Position numbers and translations under genes: made by a program
Notes under the pieces: model-generated
Databases searched by the model: none
The model's input: the letters and a program-made list of their open reading frames with translations, nothing else
What the model was told of the DNA's origin: nothing
Assembly: GCF_000382425.1 (NCBI RefSeq)
Contig: NZ_KB908299.1
Span: forward strand, 1 to 64,000
Length of the DNA stretch: 64,000 nt
Reading direction: 5' to 3'
Source: Empedobacter brevis NBRC 14943 = ATCC 43319
GTDB lineage: Bacteria; Bacteroidota; Bacteroidia; Flavobacteriales; Weeksellaceae
Part shown: piece after piece, positions 62,942-64,000 of the stretch
Layout: every line of letters starts with the position of its first letter
How positions within the stretch are numbered: position 1 is the first letter of the stretch

Positions 62942-63445
62942 ATGAAAATATTATTTTTTGTATCGTTCATTGTTTTTTCTTCTTGTTTTTCAAAAGGAGA
63001 TTATAAGTATCAAGAAAATTCAGCTATAAAAGAAATTGAAGTTGTTTATAACAGAGGTATTTATTCCTATTATTTAATGGAAGGAAAATTAATTGTTAAA
63101 AATTATGAAAGTATTTCTAACAATTATTTTGAAATAAGTAAAAAAGGTAAAGCAGAGCTTACTAGCTTATATTATGAGAACAAATTAAATGAAGAACCTA
63201 AAAAAGTAGAAATAGTTGTAGATGAAAGTACATATTTAAATATGCCAGCAACAGAAATCGATTATTATATTTCTTTTGAAAATGGAACGATTCAACATTT
63301 TTATTTAAAAAGGGATCATGAAAAAACTCCGTTAGATTATTTTAAATATAGAAAATATAAGAATTTTATTACTGAGATTGATCAAATTATTGATTCTCTA
63401 AAGAAAAAATATCATTTTAATAAATCTGATATAATCAGGATGTAA
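62942..63445 (+). CDS. lipoprotein B, second copy
   Basis: 167 residues, same length as the copy at 60603 and very close to it: identical around IYSYYLMEGKLIV and MPATEIDYYISFENGTIQHF, with changes in the N-terminal third and near the end. Lipoprotein signal with SSC. Role unknown. Confidence 0.7.
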   Translation: MKILFFVSFIVFSSCFSKGDYKYQENSAIKEIEVVYNRGIYSYYLMEGKLIVKNYESISNNYFEISKKGKAELTSLYYENKLNEEPKKVEIVVDESTYLNMPATEIDYYISFENGTIQHFYLKRDHEKTPLDYFKYRKYKNFITEIDQIIDSLKKKYHFNKSDIIRM

Positions 63446-63483
63446 ATCTGATGTTTTTTGTGACTAAAAATAATTCTTACAAA

Positions 63484-63903
63484 ATGAGAAATCCTAATCA
63501 AAAATTGTTTAGTAAAATCCTGTTATTATTGTTGACAGTAGTATTGATAATAGGTTGTCAGAAAGAGATTGAAACAAAGTATCTCAAAAATAATATGTTT
63601 ATAACCGAGGCAGGGAAGTACTATTTTAAAAGTACACTCTTAGAAATAAAAGAATTTCAGAACGGAACTTTAGTTGTGGGTTTAAAAAAAGGGAATAAAA
63701 TTTATTATAGTCAAAATATTTTTACAGCCTTTAGTAAATACCAACAATGGTTTATTTTTATTGATGAAAAAGATTGGATATGGATATACAATTCTGATTA
63801 TCAGGAATTAATTCTATTAGAAAAAAGAGAAGATGATTATTTTATAAATCCGCATTTTAATAAAAATTTTATACCTGCTAAAATTAGAGAAAAATTATCT
63901 TGA
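63484..63903 (+). CDS. lipoprotein D, variable member of second cassette
   Basis: 139 residues from the ATG at 63484, lipobox LIIGC followed by QKEIE. This resembles the QKDDE-type surface export signal of some Flavobacteriia, so it may be exposed outside. Unrelated to the gene in the same slot of the first cassette (61145). Contains WFIFIDEKDWIWIYNSDYQEL. Family not recognised. Confidence 0.68.
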   Translation: MRNPNQKLFSKILLLLLTVVLIIGCQKEIETKYLKNNMFITEAGKYYFKSTLLEIKEFQNGTLVVGLKKGNKIYYSQNIFTAFSKYQQWFIFIDEKDWIWIYNSDYQELILLEKREDDYFINPHFNKNFIPAKIREKLS

Positions 63904-63988
63904 TGGATCGAGTGATAATATAGAGGGGCATTCCATTCCGGAAATTATAGAATTAGAGAAAAGTCATCTTAAAAATGTATGGCGATAA
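63902..63988 (+). pseudogene. short in-frame relic, perhaps a toxin tail
   Basis: After the lipoprotein stop another frame reads DGSSDNIEGHSIPEIIELE and goes on to KNVWR and a TAA at 63986. It has no start codon and no RBS. The pattern looks like the last part of a nuclease-type toxin end, which would parallel the toxin tail at 62412, but this is weak. Confidence 0.3.
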
Positions 63989-64000
63989 GATGAGGTTGTA

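Larger units (their letters stand above)
62412..63486 (+). repeat. duplicated immunity cassette, second copy (first copy 60073-61147)
   Basis: About 1.07 kb repeated in direct orientation. It begins with AATTTACC and ATATAAATTGGGGTGTAAAATG, which is the 3' end of the orphan toxin gene, so the copy brought along a toxin tail; it continues through lipoproteins A and B to the junction before the variable third gene. Many runs of 30 or more bases are identical. Confidence 0.85.

Noticed and set aside
60073-63486. CRISPR or phage-type repeat array
   Set aside because: The repeats are a kilobase long and contain genes; there are no short regularly spaced repeats anywhere in the window.

Overview
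The window looks like chromosome of a low-GC member of the Flavobacteriia (Bacteroidota), most likely from the Weeksellaceae (Chryseobacterium/Empedobacter-like). The evidence is the AT-rich sequence, promoters of the Bacteroidota type (TTG-N19-TAnnTTTG, seen clearly at 105-135, 24067-24096 and 27442-27475), type IX secretion (T9SS) C-terminal sorting domains, LytS/LytTR pairs, TPR-AraC and TPR-LuxR membrane regulators, and many secreted proteins carrying the repeated G-x3-YD...DGxxW module. There is no rRNA, no complete tRNA, no CRISPR array and no recognisable transposase or integrase.

Region by region. (1) 1-5127 is a surface-protein locus: an apparently invertible promoter segment (79-292, currently pointing away from the genes), a short secreted protein, a beta-helix surface protein, a small surface protein, two unusual helix-turn-helix proteins (HTH1 and HTH2), a GNAT enzyme and a small membrane protein. 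(2) 5232-9995 is a minus-strand block: D-cysteine desulfhydrase-like enzyme, secreted alpha/beta hydrolase, outer-membrane barrel, and a LytS/LytTR pair. (3) 10131-16159 is a paralogue of locus 1 with the same gene order, but with a TPR-LuxR regulator inserted, a decayed copy of its leader, and a frameshifted HTH1. (4) 16476-20767 holds a TPR-AraC membrane regulator followed by three tandem secreted C1q-like proteins. (5) 20853-24915 holds a MocR regulator diverging from three GNAT genes, then an AraC gene. (6) 25045-30313 holds RidA, the ohrR-ohr peroxide operon with a visible operator, a CPBP protease, a Crp regulator and a T9SS cargo protein. (7) 30483-44878 is mostly core metabolism: leucine dehydrogenase, an RNA methyltransferase with a truncated decayed copy beside it, glycosyltransferase, rimO, a 43-residue basic protein, GH92 glycosidase, CoA-transferase, and an operon LytS-LytTR-UbiA-like-methyltransferase. 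(8) 44882-48388 has a desaturase, an ABC-F protein with a structured leader, and a PhyH oxygenase. (9) 48611-64000 is a polymorphic-toxin island: a shortened tRNA-like element, a Tat-signal TPR protein, a lamin-tail T9SS protein, a 2226-residue Rhs protein, small immunity candidates, an orphan Rhs C-terminal cassette with an HELIH zinc-protease motif, and duplicated lipoprotein cassettes running off the window end.

How the parts may work together. Loci 1 and 2 and the C1q locus look like separately switched surface coats: each has its own regulator or switch, and their products share small carboxy-terminal or internal modules. Locus 1 would be controlled by DNA inversion, using a recombinase that must lie elsewhere. 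The toxin island has the layout of a growth-competition locus: one expressed Rhs toxin, a stored alternative toxin end that shares a 158-bp homology segment with the active gene, and a set of cytoplasmic and lipoprotein immunity candidates that has grown by duplication. Functions in the surface and toxin regions are inference from layout and motifs; the metabolic calls are family-level recognitions.
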